From the NCBI RefSeq assembly GCF_003807585.1, contig NZ_RMBX01000011.1:124001-188000 (forward strand): a stretch of 64,000 nucleotides of DNA. The letters run 5' to 3'. Below the pieces are notes generated by a model. The model saw only the letters and a list, made by a program, of their open reading frames with translations. It was not told where the DNA came from and made no database searches. Position 1 is the first letter of the stretch; every line of letters starts with the position of its first letter. The translations under genes were made by a program, and so were the position numbers. Positions 9,712-18,806 of the stretch are shown here, piece by piece. This DNA is from Chitinophaga barathri (lineage in GTDB: Bacteria; Bacteroidota; Bacteroidia; Chitinophagales; Chitinophagaceae).

Positions 9712-10728
9712 ATGAACCGCAGCACCAGCAAAATACAGCCCGCCATGATGGCAACATACAGGAAAAAATGGGCAGGCCTGATCTTCATGATGGCAGTAGG
9801 GTTATTACTGACCGCCTGTTCCAAAGAAAAAGAAAAACCCGCCAATGTGCCGCAGCCAAAGTGCCTCGAATACATCCGGCAGGATAAATCGGTCACCCTG
9901 CTGGCAAAAGCCCTGGAACGTTTACAACTGGACGGGGACATCCTGTACCAGCAGGCCAGCCCCACCACAATTTTTGCGCCCACCGACGCCGCGTTTACAA
10001 GCGCCGGCCTGGACCGTGCGGCCATTGAAAGAATGGACACAGACAGCCTGAGAAGGCTCGTTTACGCGCATGTATTACAGGGCCGCCTCGGCAGCGGCAC
10101 CGTTGCGGGGTTTTTCAAACTAAACGCCATCTGCCTGAACAAAGGCTACCAGCCCGTGCTTTCCCGCAATTATTACGGTATCTTCCTGAACGGCAACCGC
10201 AGCCAGGAAATAAACGAACTGGGAGACGGCATTGTACATAAGATAAACGGCGTTGCTTTCCCCGGAGACAGGACCCTCTGGGAAACGATCCGCACCCACG
10301 AACAACTGGGTATGCTCACAGCCGCCATTGAAATGACCGATGTGCTGGGCAGCCAGTTTCGCGAAAGTATAAAAGAAGCGCTGACGAAGGGCGACCTGCA
10401 ACCCGGCCCTTATGATAATACTGTACTCGCGCCTACGGACGCCGCTTTTAAAGCATTGGGTTATGAGACGGTGGATGATCTGAGAGGGATCAGCGTGGCG
10501 GAACTGGGTTTGCTGATGGACTCGCATATACTGTCAGGAAACCAGTATACTGCCGATTTTATAGGGGGTGCCCTGTTTATAGGCAGGGGCATAAAGGAGT
10601 ATCAGTCCGCCCCGAACGGGCTGGAGTTCAGTACCTCCCGCAATATCACCCATCCCAGGATCATTCAATCGAATATCAAGGCCAGTAACGGGGTATTACA
10701 TCTTGTAGATCAAATCATCCTGCCCTGA
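9712..10728 (+). CDS. FAS1 domain lipoprotein 4
   Basis: Predicted lipoprotein of 338 residues. The N-terminus is long and basic before the hydrophobic core and lipobox (LLLTACSKEK). Repeat 1: SVTLLAKALERLQL, TIFAPTDAAFTSAG, LRRLVYAHVLQG, GDGIVHKING. Repeat 2: LGMLTAAIEMTDV, NTVLAPTDAAFKALG, and SNGVLHLVDQIILP. The two repeats keep the APTDAAF motif most cleanly of the four paralogs. It ends 20 bases before the Oar-like TonB transporter, linking the FAS1 array to an outer-membrane receptor on both sides. Confidence 0.9.
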   Translation: MNRSTSKIQPAMMATYRKKWAGLIFMMAVGLLLTACSKEKEKPANVPQPKCLEYIRQDKSVTLLAKALERLQLDGDILYQQASPTTIFAPTDAAFTSAGLDRAAIERMDTDSLRRLVYAHVLQGRLGSGTVAGFFKLNAICLNKGYQPVLSRNYYGIFLNGNRSQEINELGDGIVHKINGVAFPGDRTLWETIRTHEQLGMLTAAIEMTDVLGSQFRESIKEALTKGDLQPGPYDNTVLAPTDAAFKALGYETVDDLRGISVAELGLLMDSHILSGNQYTADFIGGALFIGRGIKEYQSAPNGLEFSTSRNITHPRIIQSNIKASNGVLHLVDQIILP

Positions 10729-10748
10729 TCCCATCAATCCAGATACAA

Positions 10749-13700
10749 ATGAAGCCAACAACTTATTTTATGCGGCTTGCCCGCACCACCGCCATCTTCG
10801 TTTTTTTATGTATTGTGAGCGCCATACTGGCCTCTGCGGCCCGTGCGCAGGAAACAGGCGGCGTGCTGGAAGGAAGGGTATACGGCCCTGACAACAAACC
10901 GCTGGAAGGCGCCGGTGTTGTACTGGCGCATCTCCCTTCGGGTACCCGCTACGCGCTTTCCACCCTGAAAGACGGGCATTATTATTTCACCGGCCTCCGG
11001 GTAGGAGGGCCCTACCAGCTGGAAGTAACTTTTGTCGGGATGGAAAAAACGGTGCAGACCATTCCGAAAGTATCGCTGGGCGACCCGCAGGTGGTGAATG
11101 TAGCCCTGAAACAGGCCGTGGTGACGCTGGGCAATGTGGTGGTCACGTCAGCACGCGTGCGTAATTCGAACTACGGCGCCGGGGAAAATATCAGCCGCGG
11201 CAAAGTGCAGCAGATGCCCACCATTTCCCGCAGCATTACCGACATTACCCGACTGGTGCCGCAGGGCTCCAGGGACAACAGTTTTGCCGGTACCAATTTC
11301 CGTTATAACAATGTTACGCTTGACGGCGCCGTCAACAACGACGCTATCGGCTTCAGCCCCTCGCTGGGGGGAAAGACCGGCACTTCCAACATGCCCGGCA
11401 GCTCCACCGGTACCAACCCCGTGTCACTGGACGCCATCGAAGACATGCAGGTATACCTCGCGCCATTTGATGTAAGAATCGGCAACTTCACCGGCGGCAG
11501 CATCAACGCGGTGACCCGCTCCGGCACCAATGAGCTGCACGGCTCCGTGTATGCTTACGGACGCAGCGCCGCCATGATTGGTACTGACAGAACGGGTACG
11601 GAAAAAGACAAAAAAATGCCGTCCGCATTCTATGACTACCAGACCGGTTTCCGCGTAGGGTTCCCCCTCATCAAAAACAAACTTTTCTTTTTTACCAATG
11701 AAGAGATGACCCGGCGCCGGGAACCCGTGCAGCAGGTGGCTGGCAGTCCCGGATCGGCAGGTATGCTGAGTGCGGGGGACGCGGAAACGATCCGTAATTA
11801 CACCATCAGTAAATATAATTTTGACCCCGGCACAGCAGGCGTGTTTAATACATACTCCCGGTCCTACAAGTTCTTTAACCGGCTGGACTGGAACATCAAC
11901 GACAGGAATCAACTGGCCATCCGCAACAATACCATCCGCTCCGAAGCGCTGCTTATGGAAAGAGACCAGTTCAATTTCCGTTTTTCCAGCATCGGTTTCG
12001 TCCAAAAAAACAACCAGACATCCACCGTGGCGGAATTGAAAACACGGTTGAACGAACGCGTTTCCAACAGCCTGATAGCGGGCTATACGAACATTCATGA
12101 TTACCGCGAACCACTGGGCAACCCGGAGTTTCCGCAGGTACAGATCGTAGGCCGCACGCCGGGGTCCACCATCTTTTTCGGGACAGACCGCGAAGCGTCT
12201 ATTTTCAATTTCCGGCAAAAGACCTTTGAGATCACAGATAACGCAACGGTCAGGATGGGGAAACACATTCTCTCATTCGGCACGCACAATGAATTATACA
12301 AGATCGACTACGGTTTTGTGAACAGCTGGAACGGCAGGGTCACCTACCAGAGTATTGAGGATTACCTGGCCGGCAACCCGCAACGCGTGCAGGGCAACTA
12401 TCATTATTTCAACAACAGCAGGGAGTATTTGCTGCAACACCCGCCCGCTACTTTTTCCGTCAATTTTTTCAGCGGTTATATCCAGGATGAGATCCGTATT
12501 TCCCGCCGTTTTAAAGTAACGCCCGGTTTCCGGCTGGACTGGACGAACATCCCCGATAAGGCCATGCTGAGCCCGAGGGCAAAACAGGCTTTGCAAAGCC
12601 CTTATTTTGGCACTACTTATTATCATACTGCATTGAGGGACATCAACCAGCGGTACCTTTCCCGCCCGCAGGCTTCCCCGCGCATCGGTTTCAGGGCTGA
12701 GCTGAATGACAAGGGCACGCTGATACTGCGGGGAGGCACCGGCATTTTTACCGGCAGGATCCCGCTGGCCTGGATAGGATATGCTTATTATAACACCGGC
12801 GCCAGCTTTGGCTCCATTGATATGCGCACGAACACGGTGCCGCCCAGCCCTTTCCTGCCCGGAACAGACCCCTTGCTGAAACCAGTGGGTAGCCCCTACC
12901 AGGGCATTGCGGCCTTCGCGCACCAGCAGGGCAGGGTAGTGGACGATCCGAATGCGGGGCAGACGCAGATAGACGTGATCGATAATAACTTCGTGATGCC
13001 CTCCGTGCTGCGCAATAGCCTGACGCTTGAGTACACCGATGCTTTTGGGTTCAACTACCAGCTGGAAGGGCTTTATACGAAGACCATCAGGGACGTAAAG
13101 TTCCAGCAGATCAACCTGGCGGATAACCCTACCTACTACGCCTACGACGCCGCGGAGGGCCTGCGCAAACAGCCGGTGTTCGGCGGCAGCATTGATCCCC
13201 GGATCGCCAATGCGTACCTGCTTACCAATACTTCCAAAGGATTTAAGTACAATATCACCGCCAGGGTGAGCCGGAATTTTGAGAACGGGTTCAATTTTTC
13301 CGTTGCGTATACTTATGGCAAATCCAAAGACGTATCTAACGGCATCCGCAATTCCATGGAAAGCAACTGGCAGCTGAACCAGGCATTGAACCCCAATGAC
13401 CCGGGGCTGGCCTTTTCCAATTTCGATATCCGCCACCGGGCCATTGCCATGCTGGGTTTTTCAAGGAACTGGTCGCCCCGCTGGCGCAGCGTTTTTTCAC
13501 TGTTTTTCTCCGCACAGTCCGGCAGCCCCTTCACTTACGGCTTCGTGAACTACACCCCGCAGAATACACCGCAGCAGGTGGCGCTGGCGTATATCCCTGC
13601 CCGTGGGGAAACGGTCAATTTCTTTACCACTGTATATGCCGCCGATGGCAGTGTGGCTGCCACGCCGGAACAGCAGGCCGCATCATTTGACCAGTTCATT

Positions 13701-14072
13701 GACGGCAATGTTTACCTGCGCTCCCGCAGGGGAAACTTCACTGAGCGCAATACAGGCAGGACTCCCTGGAACGTGAACGCCGATTTCCATTTTGAACAGT
13801 TTTTCACCATGAACCTCAAACGGCAGCACACCATCAGCCTCACGCTGGACATCATGAACCTGACCAACCTGCTGTACCGCGATTGTGGATGGTATTACTT
13901 TTCCCCCAATACCTACAACGGAACGGCCAGCATCGGCCTGCAGCCATACATCCCCGCGCGCAGCGCACAGGGTTACCCGCTGTACAGGTTTACCGACCCG
14001 GGCAAACCTTATTCCGTGGACCCGATGGCGAGCCGCTGGCAGATGCAGACAGGGCTGCGTTATTCATTTTGA
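10749..14072 (+). CDS. Oar-like TonB-dependent outer-membrane protein
   Basis: Outer-membrane protein of 1107 residues with a Sec signal peptide cleaved after an AARAQ motif near residue 34. A carboxypeptidase-regulatory-like domain follows (GVLEGRVYGPDNKPLEGAG), then a TonB plug (around residues 130-260, with LDGAVNNDAIGFSP and FTGGSINAVTRSGTNELHG) and a barrel ending in LRYSF. The long plug with an SGTNELHGS motif is typical of the Oar-like subgroup rather than SusC. It is the last gene of the FAS1/lipoprotein run, and a hairpin lies 57 bases downstream. The substrate is unknown; export-linked or adhesin-receiving roles are possible for Oar-type proteins. Confidence 0.88.
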   Translation: MKPTTYFMRLARTTAIFVFLCIVSAILASAARAQETGGVLEGRVYGPDNKPLEGAGVVLAHLPSGTRYALSTLKDGHYYFTGLRVGGPYQLEVTFVGMEKTVQTIPKVSLGDPQVVNVALKQAVVTLGNVVVTSARVRNSNYGAGENISRGKVQQMPTISRSITDITRLVPQGSRDNSFAGTNFRYNNVTLDGAVNNDAIGFSPSLGGKTGTSNMPGSSTGTNPVSLDAIEDMQVYLAPFDVRIGNFTGGSINAVTRSGTNELHGSVYAYGRSAAMIGTDRTGTEKDKKMPSAFYDYQTGFRVGFPLIKNKLFFFTNEEMTRRREPVQQVAGSPGSAGMLSAGDAETIRNYTISKYNFDPGTAGVFNTYSRSYKFFNRLDWNINDRNQLAIRNNTIRSEALLMERDQFNFRFSSIGFVQKNNQTSTVAELKTRLNERVSNSLIAGYTNIHDYREPLGNPEFPQVQIVGRTPGSTIFFGTDREASIFNFRQKTFEITDNATVRMGKHILSFGTHNELYKIDYGFVNSWNGRVTYQSIEDYLAGNPQRVQGNYHYFNNSREYLLQHPPATFSVNFFSGYIQDEIRISRRFKVTPGFRLDWTNIPDKAMLSPRAKQALQSPYFGTTYYHTALRDINQRYLSRPQASPRIGFRAELNDKGTLILRGGTGIFTGRIPLAWIGYAYYNTGASFGSIDMRTNTVPPSPFLPGTDPLLKPVGSPYQGIAAFAHQQGRVVDDPNAGQTQIDVIDNNFVMPSVLRNSLTLEYTDAFGFNYQLEGLYTKTIRDVKFQQINLADNPTYYAYDAAEGLRKQPVFGGSIDPRIANAYLLTNTSKGFKYNITARVSRNFENGFNFSVAYTYGKSKDVSNGIRNSMESNWQLNQALNPNDPGLAFSNFDIRHRAIAMLGFSRNWSPRWRSVFSLFFSAQSGSPFTYGFVNYTPQNTPQQVALAYIPARGETVNFFTTVYAADGSVAATPEQQAASFDQFIDGNVYLRSRRGNFTERNTGRTPWNVNADFHFEQFFTMNLKRQHTISLTLDIMNLTNLLYRDCGWYYFSPNTYNGTASIGLQPYIPARSAQGYPLYRFTDPGKPYSVDPMASRWQMQTGLRYSF

Positions 14073-14128
14073 CCGGTATATAGCCAGAGCCTATAAGCAT
14101 CGTGTTTGACCTATTATCCCGCCCATTG

Positions 14129-14155
14129 GAAGCCGCATAGTATTTATGCGGCTTC
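14129..14155 (+). terminator. Hairpin closing the FAS1/TonB operon
   Basis: Perfect 11-bp inverted repeat, GAAGCCGCATA at 14129-14139 and TATGCGGCTTC at 14145-14155, with a 5-base loop. It lies 57 bases after the TonB gene stop. There is no strong T-run. The same stem core is found again beside tRNA-Lys at 43935. Confidence 0.6.
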
Positions 14156-14294
14156 TGGCATTTATAGCCCGGATATGCGGATTTCCGGAGCCTCCCACGG
14201 TGTTTATACTGTCTTGTTTCGGCTTTAACCGGTTTAAAATCAACGTTTAAAAATTATTCTTTGCAAACCCTTGCTCTTTCCATCCTTTTGTCTT

Positions 14295-14320
14295 TACCTT
14301 TGCATTAACCAAATGGTTAA
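14295..14320 (+). promoter_or_regulatory. tetR promoter and TetR operator 1
   Basis: A Bacteroidota -7 box TACCTTTG is at 14295-14302, with TTG about 21 bases upstream as a candidate -33 element. The palindrome TTAACCAAATGGTTAA (14305-14320) starts two bases after the box, over the expected transcription start. A near-identical palindrome precedes the efflux operon, so this is the likely autoregulatory site of the adjacent TetR protein. Confidence 0.75.
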
Positions 14321-14334
14321 ACGTTCCAGTTAAC

Positions 14335-14943
14335 ATGCAGACCACCAATACCACCGAACAACAGATCATAGAAGCTGCCAGGAAAATATTCATGCAGCGG
14401 GGCCTCAGCGGCGCCCGTATGCAGGATATCGCGGATGAGGCCGGTATCAACAAAGCGATGCTGCATTATTATTACCGCAGTAAAGACAAACTTTTCGAAA
14501 TAGTATTCGCCGAAGCCGTGCAGATGCTGCTCGGCCGGGTGAACGCCATCTTTGCAGGGGATATGCCCTGGAAAGAAAAGATCGTGGCCGCGATTGACAA
14601 CTATATCACGTCCATCAGCGAAAATCCTTACCTGCCGCTGTTTGTATTGCATGAGATCAATCAGAACCCGGAAAGGATGGTGCAGCAATTCCTGCACGGC
14701 CCCCTGTTCCCCAACCTCCGTGCTTTTATGATGGAGCTGGCGGAAGAATCCGCTAAAGGGAACATCCGGAAAGTAGATCCGCTGCAACTCATGATCAGCA
14801 TTATTTCCATGTGCGTATTCCCGTTTGTCGCCAAACCCTTGCTCACCGGCGTGTTCCAGATGGACTCCGCCCGTTTCAGCGCGTTCATGGAAGAAAGAAA
14901 AAGTTTTGTCAGCAGCTTCGTGCTCAATGCCCTGGAGCCCTGA
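14335..14943 (+). CDS. TetR-family repressor of the efflux operon
   Basis: Transcriptional repressor of 202 residues. The N-terminal helix-turn-helix is typical: QQIIEAARKIFMQRGLSG, then ARMQDIADEAGINKAMLHYYY and a KDKLFEIVFAEAV helix. The C-terminal ligand-binding part is helical and unassigned. It is encoded just before a complete ABC-type drug exporter, as cecR is before ybhGFSR in E. coli. Matching 16-bp palindromes precede both this gene and the exporter operon, so it probably represses both and is released by an exported compound. Confidence 0.9.
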   Translation: MQTTNTTEQQIIEAARKIFMQRGLSGARMQDIADEAGINKAMLHYYYRSKDKLFEIVFAEAVQMLLGRVNAIFAGDMPWKEKIVAAIDNYITSISENPYLPLFVLHEINQNPERMVQQFLHGPLFPNLRAFMMELAEESAKGNIRKVDPLQLMISIISMCVFPFVAKPLLTGVFQMDSARFSAFMEERKSFVSSFVLNALEP

Positions 14944-14961
14944 TATTTTTTTGCCCGGCAA

Positions 14962-14977
14962 TTAACCAGATAGTTAA
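14962..14977 (+). promoter_or_regulatory. TetR operator 2, before the efflux operon
   Basis: TTAACCAGATAGTTAA differs from operator 1 (14305-14320) at only two of 16 positions. It sits 15 bases before the ATG of the TolC-like gene. Shared sequence and position make it the probable operator through which the upstream TetR protein controls the exporter. Confidence 0.72.
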
Positions 14978-14992
14978 ATAAAAGAGTTAATT

Positions 14993-16249
14993 ATGAAACC
15001 GTTCCTTTCGCTGCTTATGCTCATGGCCTGCCTTGAGGCTTCCGCGCAGCAGCCCTTTACGCTGGATTCAGCCTGGGCTTCCGCCCGGCGGAATTATCCC
15101 CTGCTGAAGCAGCAGGAGGTAACAGACCAGGTCACCGCCCTCCAGCTGCGCAACATCAGGACCAATTACCTGCCACAGGTGGAACTGAACGGCAAAGCCA
15201 CCTATCAGTCCGAAGTGGTGAGCATCCCCATCAAACTCCCGAACGTAAATATCCCCACGCTGCCCAAAGACCAGTACAACGCCACCCTGGATGTGAAACA
15301 AGTCATCTACGACGGCGGTACAACGGCCGGCCAGCGCGAATTGCAGCTCGTGCAGCAGCAGGCGGAAAAACAAAAGGTGGAAGTGGAAATGTACAAACTC
15401 CGCCAGCAGGTGATGCAGGTGTTCTTTAATGCCCTCCTCTGGGATGAGCATATCACTGCGCGGAAGCAGATGATACAGGAGATCAGTCAGCGCAGGGAAC
15501 GCCTCCAGGCCGGTGTGGACAACGGCACCGTGCTCGCCAGCCAGGTGGACATCCTGAAAGCCGAACTGCTCAAAGCAGAGCAGCAGCTGGAAGAAGCAAC
15601 CACCGGCAAAACCACCGCGCTCAACATTCTCGGCCTGCTAACGGGGAAGGACGTACGCGATATGCAAAACCTGCAAATGCCCGCGGCCGCCGGCGCCCTG
15701 GATCAGAACATTTCACGCCCCGAGCTGGACCTCTACCGGATGCAGACGGATGTACTCCGCCAGCAATCGAAACTCACCGGCACCAAAAGCCTCCCGAAAG
15801 TCAGCGCCTTCGCGCAGGGCGGCTACGGCAGGCCGGGCCTGAACGTGCTGGACAACCGGTTCGATTTCTACTACATCGGCGGGCTGCGCCTGCAATGGAC
15901 GCTCTGGAACTGGCGCTACAACCGCACGGAGCGGGACATCCTGCGGGTGCAGGAACAATCCGTGCAATCACAATCCGAAACGTTCACCCTGCAGACAAAA
16001 TCGCAGCTGCTGCAGCAATCCGGCGAGATCAGCACCCTGGCTTCCGCTATGGTAAAGGATAAAGAGATCGTATCGCTGCGCACAAAAGTAAAAGACGTAT
16101 CCGCCGCGCAGCTGGATAATGGCGTGCTCACCGTACACGATTATCTCAGTGACCTCTTTGCCGAAACGCAGGCCGTGATCACGCAAAAGACCCATGAAAT
16201 TCAATGGGTGTACGCAACTATTCATTACCAGGTTATTAAAGGATATTAA
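14993..16249 (+). CDS. TolC-family outer-membrane efflux protein
   Basis: Outer-membrane channel of a tripartite exporter, 418 residues. The signal peptide is MKPFLSLLMLMACLEASAQ. The mature protein has two long helical repeats of the OEP family; the first is LDSAWASARRNYPLLKQQEV with the ALDVKQ-type strand (YNATLDVKQVIYDGG), the second starts near residue 245 with RPELDLYRMQTDVLRQQSK and LQWTLWNWRYNRTERD. It is the first gene of the operon, two bases before the membrane-fusion lipoprotein. Confidence 0.9.
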   Translation: MKPFLSLLMLMACLEASAQQPFTLDSAWASARRNYPLLKQQEVTDQVTALQLRNIRTNYLPQVELNGKATYQSEVVSIPIKLPNVNIPTLPKDQYNATLDVKQVIYDGGTTAGQRELQLVQQQAEKQKVEVEMYKLRQQVMQVFFNALLWDEHITARKQMIQEISQRRERLQAGVDNGTVLASQVDILKAELLKAEQQLEEATTGKTTALNILGLLTGKDVRDMQNLQMPAAAGALDQNISRPELDLYRMQTDVLRQQSKLTGTKSLPKVSAFAQGGYGRPGLNVLDNRFDFYYIGGLRLQWTLWNWRYNRTERDILRVQEQSVQSQSETFTLQTKSQLLQQSGEISTLASAMVKDKEIVSLRTKVKDVSAAQLDNGVLTVHDYLSDLFAETQAVITQKTHEIQWVYATIHYQVIKGY

Positions 16250-16251
16250 AC

Positions 16252-17154
16252 ATGCAAACGACATTCCTCTCCTTCGCCCTCGTATCCGCCCTATGTTTTA
16301 CCGCCTGCTCCGATAACGAAGATGCGGCGGACGCTTACGGCAATTTTGAATCCACCGAAGTGATCGTATCCGCCGAAGCCACCGGCCGCCTGCTGAGCTT
16401 CGACGTGGAAGAAGGCGCTGTGCTGGCCGCCAACACGCTCGTAGGCGGCATCGATTCCATCCAGCTGAAGCTCCGCAAAGATCAGCTGGGTGCGAACATC
16501 AGGGCTGTACTCAGCAAAAAGCCGGACGTTTCCCCGCAACTGGCCGTCATCCGCCAGCAGATCGCCACGCAGCAAAAAGAAAAGACCCGTATCGAAAATC
16601 TTTTCAAAGCCAACGCCGCCACCTCCAAACAGCTGGACGATATCAACGCGGCCATCGCGGTGCTGGAGAAACAATATGCCTCCACCGCGTCTTCACTCAA
16701 TACACAGGTGACCGGCATCTCCAGCGAAACGCAGCCTTTGCAGGTACAGGTGGAGCAGGTGAGGGAACAGCTCGCGCAATCCAGGGTGGTGAACCCTGTG
16801 AACGGTACCGTGCTTACCAAATACGTGGAGAAAGGCGAAGTGGTGACCTATGGCAAACCGCTGTATAAGATCGCGGACCTGCAAACCATGTACCTCCGCG
16901 CATACATCAGCGAAAACCAGCTTTCCCGCATCAAAACCGGCCAGCAGGTGAACGTACAGCTGGACCAGCCGGACGGCACCCTGAAAAGCCTGCCCGGCAC
17001 CGTGAGCTGGATCGCATCGGAAGCGGAATTCACCCCCAAGACCATACAGACGCGCGAAGAAAGGGTGCACCTGGTATACGCCCTGAAAGTACGCGTGCAG
17101 AACGACGGCAGCCTGAAGATCGGGATGCCGGGAGAAATGAGGATCGCTAAATAA
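16252..17154 (+). CDS. HlyD/YbhG-like membrane-fusion lipoprotein
   Basis: Periplasmic adaptor of 300 residues joining the ABC pump to the TolC-like channel. It has a lipobox (VSALCFTAC), so it is probably anchored in the inner membrane. A biotinyl-lipoyl half (VIVSAEATGRLLSFDVEEGAVL) is split by a coiled-coil hairpin (about residues 80-180, rich in Q, K and E) and resumes with SRVVNPVNGTVLTKYVEKGEVV. A beta-barrel follows (MYLRAYISENQLSRIKTGQ). The layout matches YbhG of E. coli. It lies 2 bases after the TolC-like gene and 6 before the ATPase. Confidence 0.9.
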   Translation: MQTTFLSFALVSALCFTACSDNEDAADAYGNFESTEVIVSAEATGRLLSFDVEEGAVLAANTLVGGIDSIQLKLRKDQLGANIRAVLSKKPDVSPQLAVIRQQIATQQKEKTRIENLFKANAATSKQLDDINAAIAVLEKQYASTASSLNTQVTGISSETQPLQVQVEQVREQLAQSRVVNPVNGTVLTKYVEKGEVVTYGKPLYKIADLQTMYLRAYISENQLSRIKTGQQVNVQLDQPDGTLKSLPGTVSWIASEAEFTPKTIQTREERVHLVYALKVRVQNDGSLKIGMPGEMRIAK

Positions 17155-17160
17155 ACAGTT

Positions 17161-18075
17161 ATGTTACCTATCGTAGTTGAACATATTCACAAAAGTTTCG
17201 GGGACCTGAAGGCCCTGCACGATATCTCGTTCACGGTGAACGAAGGGGAACTGTTCGGCCTCATCGGGCCTGACGGCGCGGGTAAAAGCACGCTCTTCCG
17301 CATCCTCACCACCTTACTGCTGGCGGATAAAGGGAACGCCACGGTGAACGGGCTGGACGTGGTAAAACAATACCGCACCATCCGCCGCGAAGTAGGGTAT
17401 ATGCCCGGACGTTTTTCTCTGTACCAGGACCTCACCATCGAAGAGAACCTGAATTTCTTCGCCACTATCTTCAACACCACCGTAGAAGAAAACTACGACC
17501 TGATAAAAGATATTTACGAACAGATAGCGCCCTTTGCCAAACGCCCGGCAGGTAAGCTTTCCGGAGGCATGAAACAAAAGCTCGCCCTGTGCTGCGCATT
17601 GGTGCACAAACCCAAAGTGCTGTTCCTGGATGAGCCCACCACCGGCGTAGACCCTGTATCCAGGAAAGAATTCTGGGACATGCTGCGGCGCCTTAAAACA
17701 AAGGGCATTCCCATCCTCGTATCCACGCCTTACATGGACGAGGCCATCCTTTGCGACCGTGTGGCCCTCATGCAAAAAGGCGCCATCATGCAGATCAACA
17801 CACCCGCCAATATCGTGGCCGGTTTCGGGATGCCGGTATGGGCCATGAAAGCGGACAATATGTACCGCCTCATCCGCGACCTGCGGGCCTTTGAAGGGGT
17901 ATACAGCTGCTACGCGTTCGGGGAATACCTGCACGTAACAGTCAACACGGAACTGGAAAATGTTAAAGCCTACCTCGCGCCGCTGGGGCATGAGGGGCTG
18001 GAGATCAAACCGGCGAAGCCCGGCATCGAAGACGCATTTATGCAGCTGATGCAGGAACAAAATGAACTGGCATGA
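17161..18075 (+). CDS. ABC transporter ATP-binding protein (YbhF N-half-like)
   Basis: Cytoplasmic ATPase of the exporter, 304 residues. Walker A is GPDGAGKST, Q-loop region LYQDLTIEENLNFF, signature LSGGMKQKLALCCAL, Walker B VLFLDEPTTGVDP, followed by a switch STPYMDEA in which Thr/Tyr replace the usual His. E. coli YbhF carries two such domains in one chain; here they are separate genes overlapping by four bases (ATGA), so this subunit should pair with the next one. A C-terminal extension follows residue 225. Confidence 0.92.
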   Translation: MLPIVVEHIHKSFGDLKALHDISFTVNEGELFGLIGPDGAGKSTLFRILTTLLLADKGNATVNGLDVVKQYRTIRREVGYMPGRFSLYQDLTIEENLNFFATIFNTTVEENYDLIKDIYEQIAPFAKRPAGKLSGGMKQKLALCCALVHKPKVLFLDEPTTGVDPVSRKEFWDMLRRLKTKGIPILVSTPYMDEAILCDRVALMQKGAIMQINTPANIVAGFGMPVWAMKADNMYRLIRDLRAFEGVYSCYAFGEYLHVTVNTELENVKAYLAPLGHEGLEIKPAKPGIEDAFMQLMQEQNELA

Positions 18076-18803
18076 ACAATTACTCGATCGTCACAAAAGA
18101 CCTGACCAAACGGTTCGGCAGCTTCACCGCTACCGATGCCATCACTTTTGAAGTGGGGCAGGGGGAGATATTCGGTTTTCTCGGTGCGAACGGCGCGGGC
18201 AAAACCACCGCCATGCGTATGCTCTGCGGCCTGCTGAAACCCAGCAGCGGCGAAGCGAAGGTGGCCGGGTATGATATTTACACACAGACGGAGCAGATCA
18301 AAAAACGCATCGGTTATATGAGCCAGAAGTTTTCCCTCTACGAAGACCTCACGGTAAAGGAAAACATCCGGTTCTACGGCGGTATCTACGGCCTCAGCAA
18401 CCAGCAGATCAAAGAAAAAACGCATGCACTGCTCGACCGCCTCCAGCTTGAAAAAGAGGCCAGACAGCTCGTCAGCTCGCTGCCCCTCGGCTGGAAACAA
18501 AAGCTGTCTTTCTCCATCGCCTTGCTGCACGACCCGTCTATCGTATTCCTGGACGAGCCCACGGGCGGGGTGGACCCGATCACCCGCCGTCAGTTCTGGG
18601 ACCTGATCTATGAATCGGCCGATAAAGGCGTCACCATATTCGTGACCACCCATTACATGGACGAAGCGGAGTACTGCAACCGCATCTCCATCATGGTAGA
18701 TGGAAAGATCAAGGCGCTGGATACGCCGGCCGGGCTGAAAAAACAATTCAATGCGGAATCCATGAACGATGTGTTCCTGCAACTCGCAAGAGCCAAATCC
18801 TGA
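18072..18803 (+). CDS. ABC transporter ATP-binding protein (YbhF C-half-like)
   Basis: Second ATPase of the exporter, 243 residues. Walker A is GANGAGKTT, Walker B VFLDEPTGGVDPITR and the switch His is in TTHYMDEAEYC. The ABC signature is degenerate: SLPLGWKQKLSFSIA has LPLGW where LSGGM is expected. The same degenerate form occurs in the second half of YbhF-type proteins as I recall them, suggesting an asymmetric ATPase pair with one weak site. Overlaps the previous gene by four bases and is followed after three bases by a permease. Confidence 0.92.
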   Translation: MNNYSIVTKDLTKRFGSFTATDAITFEVGQGEIFGFLGANGAGKTTAMRMLCGLLKPSSGEAKVAGYDIYTQTEQIKKRIGYMSQKFSLYEDLTVKENIRFYGGIYGLSNQQIKEKTHALLDRLQLEKEARQLVSSLPLGWKQKLSFSIALLHDPSIVFLDEPTGGVDPITRRQFWDLIYESADKGVTIFVTTHYMDEAEYCNRISIMVDGKIKALDTPAGLKKQFNAESMNDVFLQLARAKS

Positions 18804-18806
18804 TAC

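Noticed and set aside
1..14072. Polysaccharide utilisation locus
   Set aside because: No SusD-like protein, glycoside hydrolase, sugar transporter or hybrid two-component sensor is present; only TonB receptors and FAS1/DUF4397-like lipoproteins.
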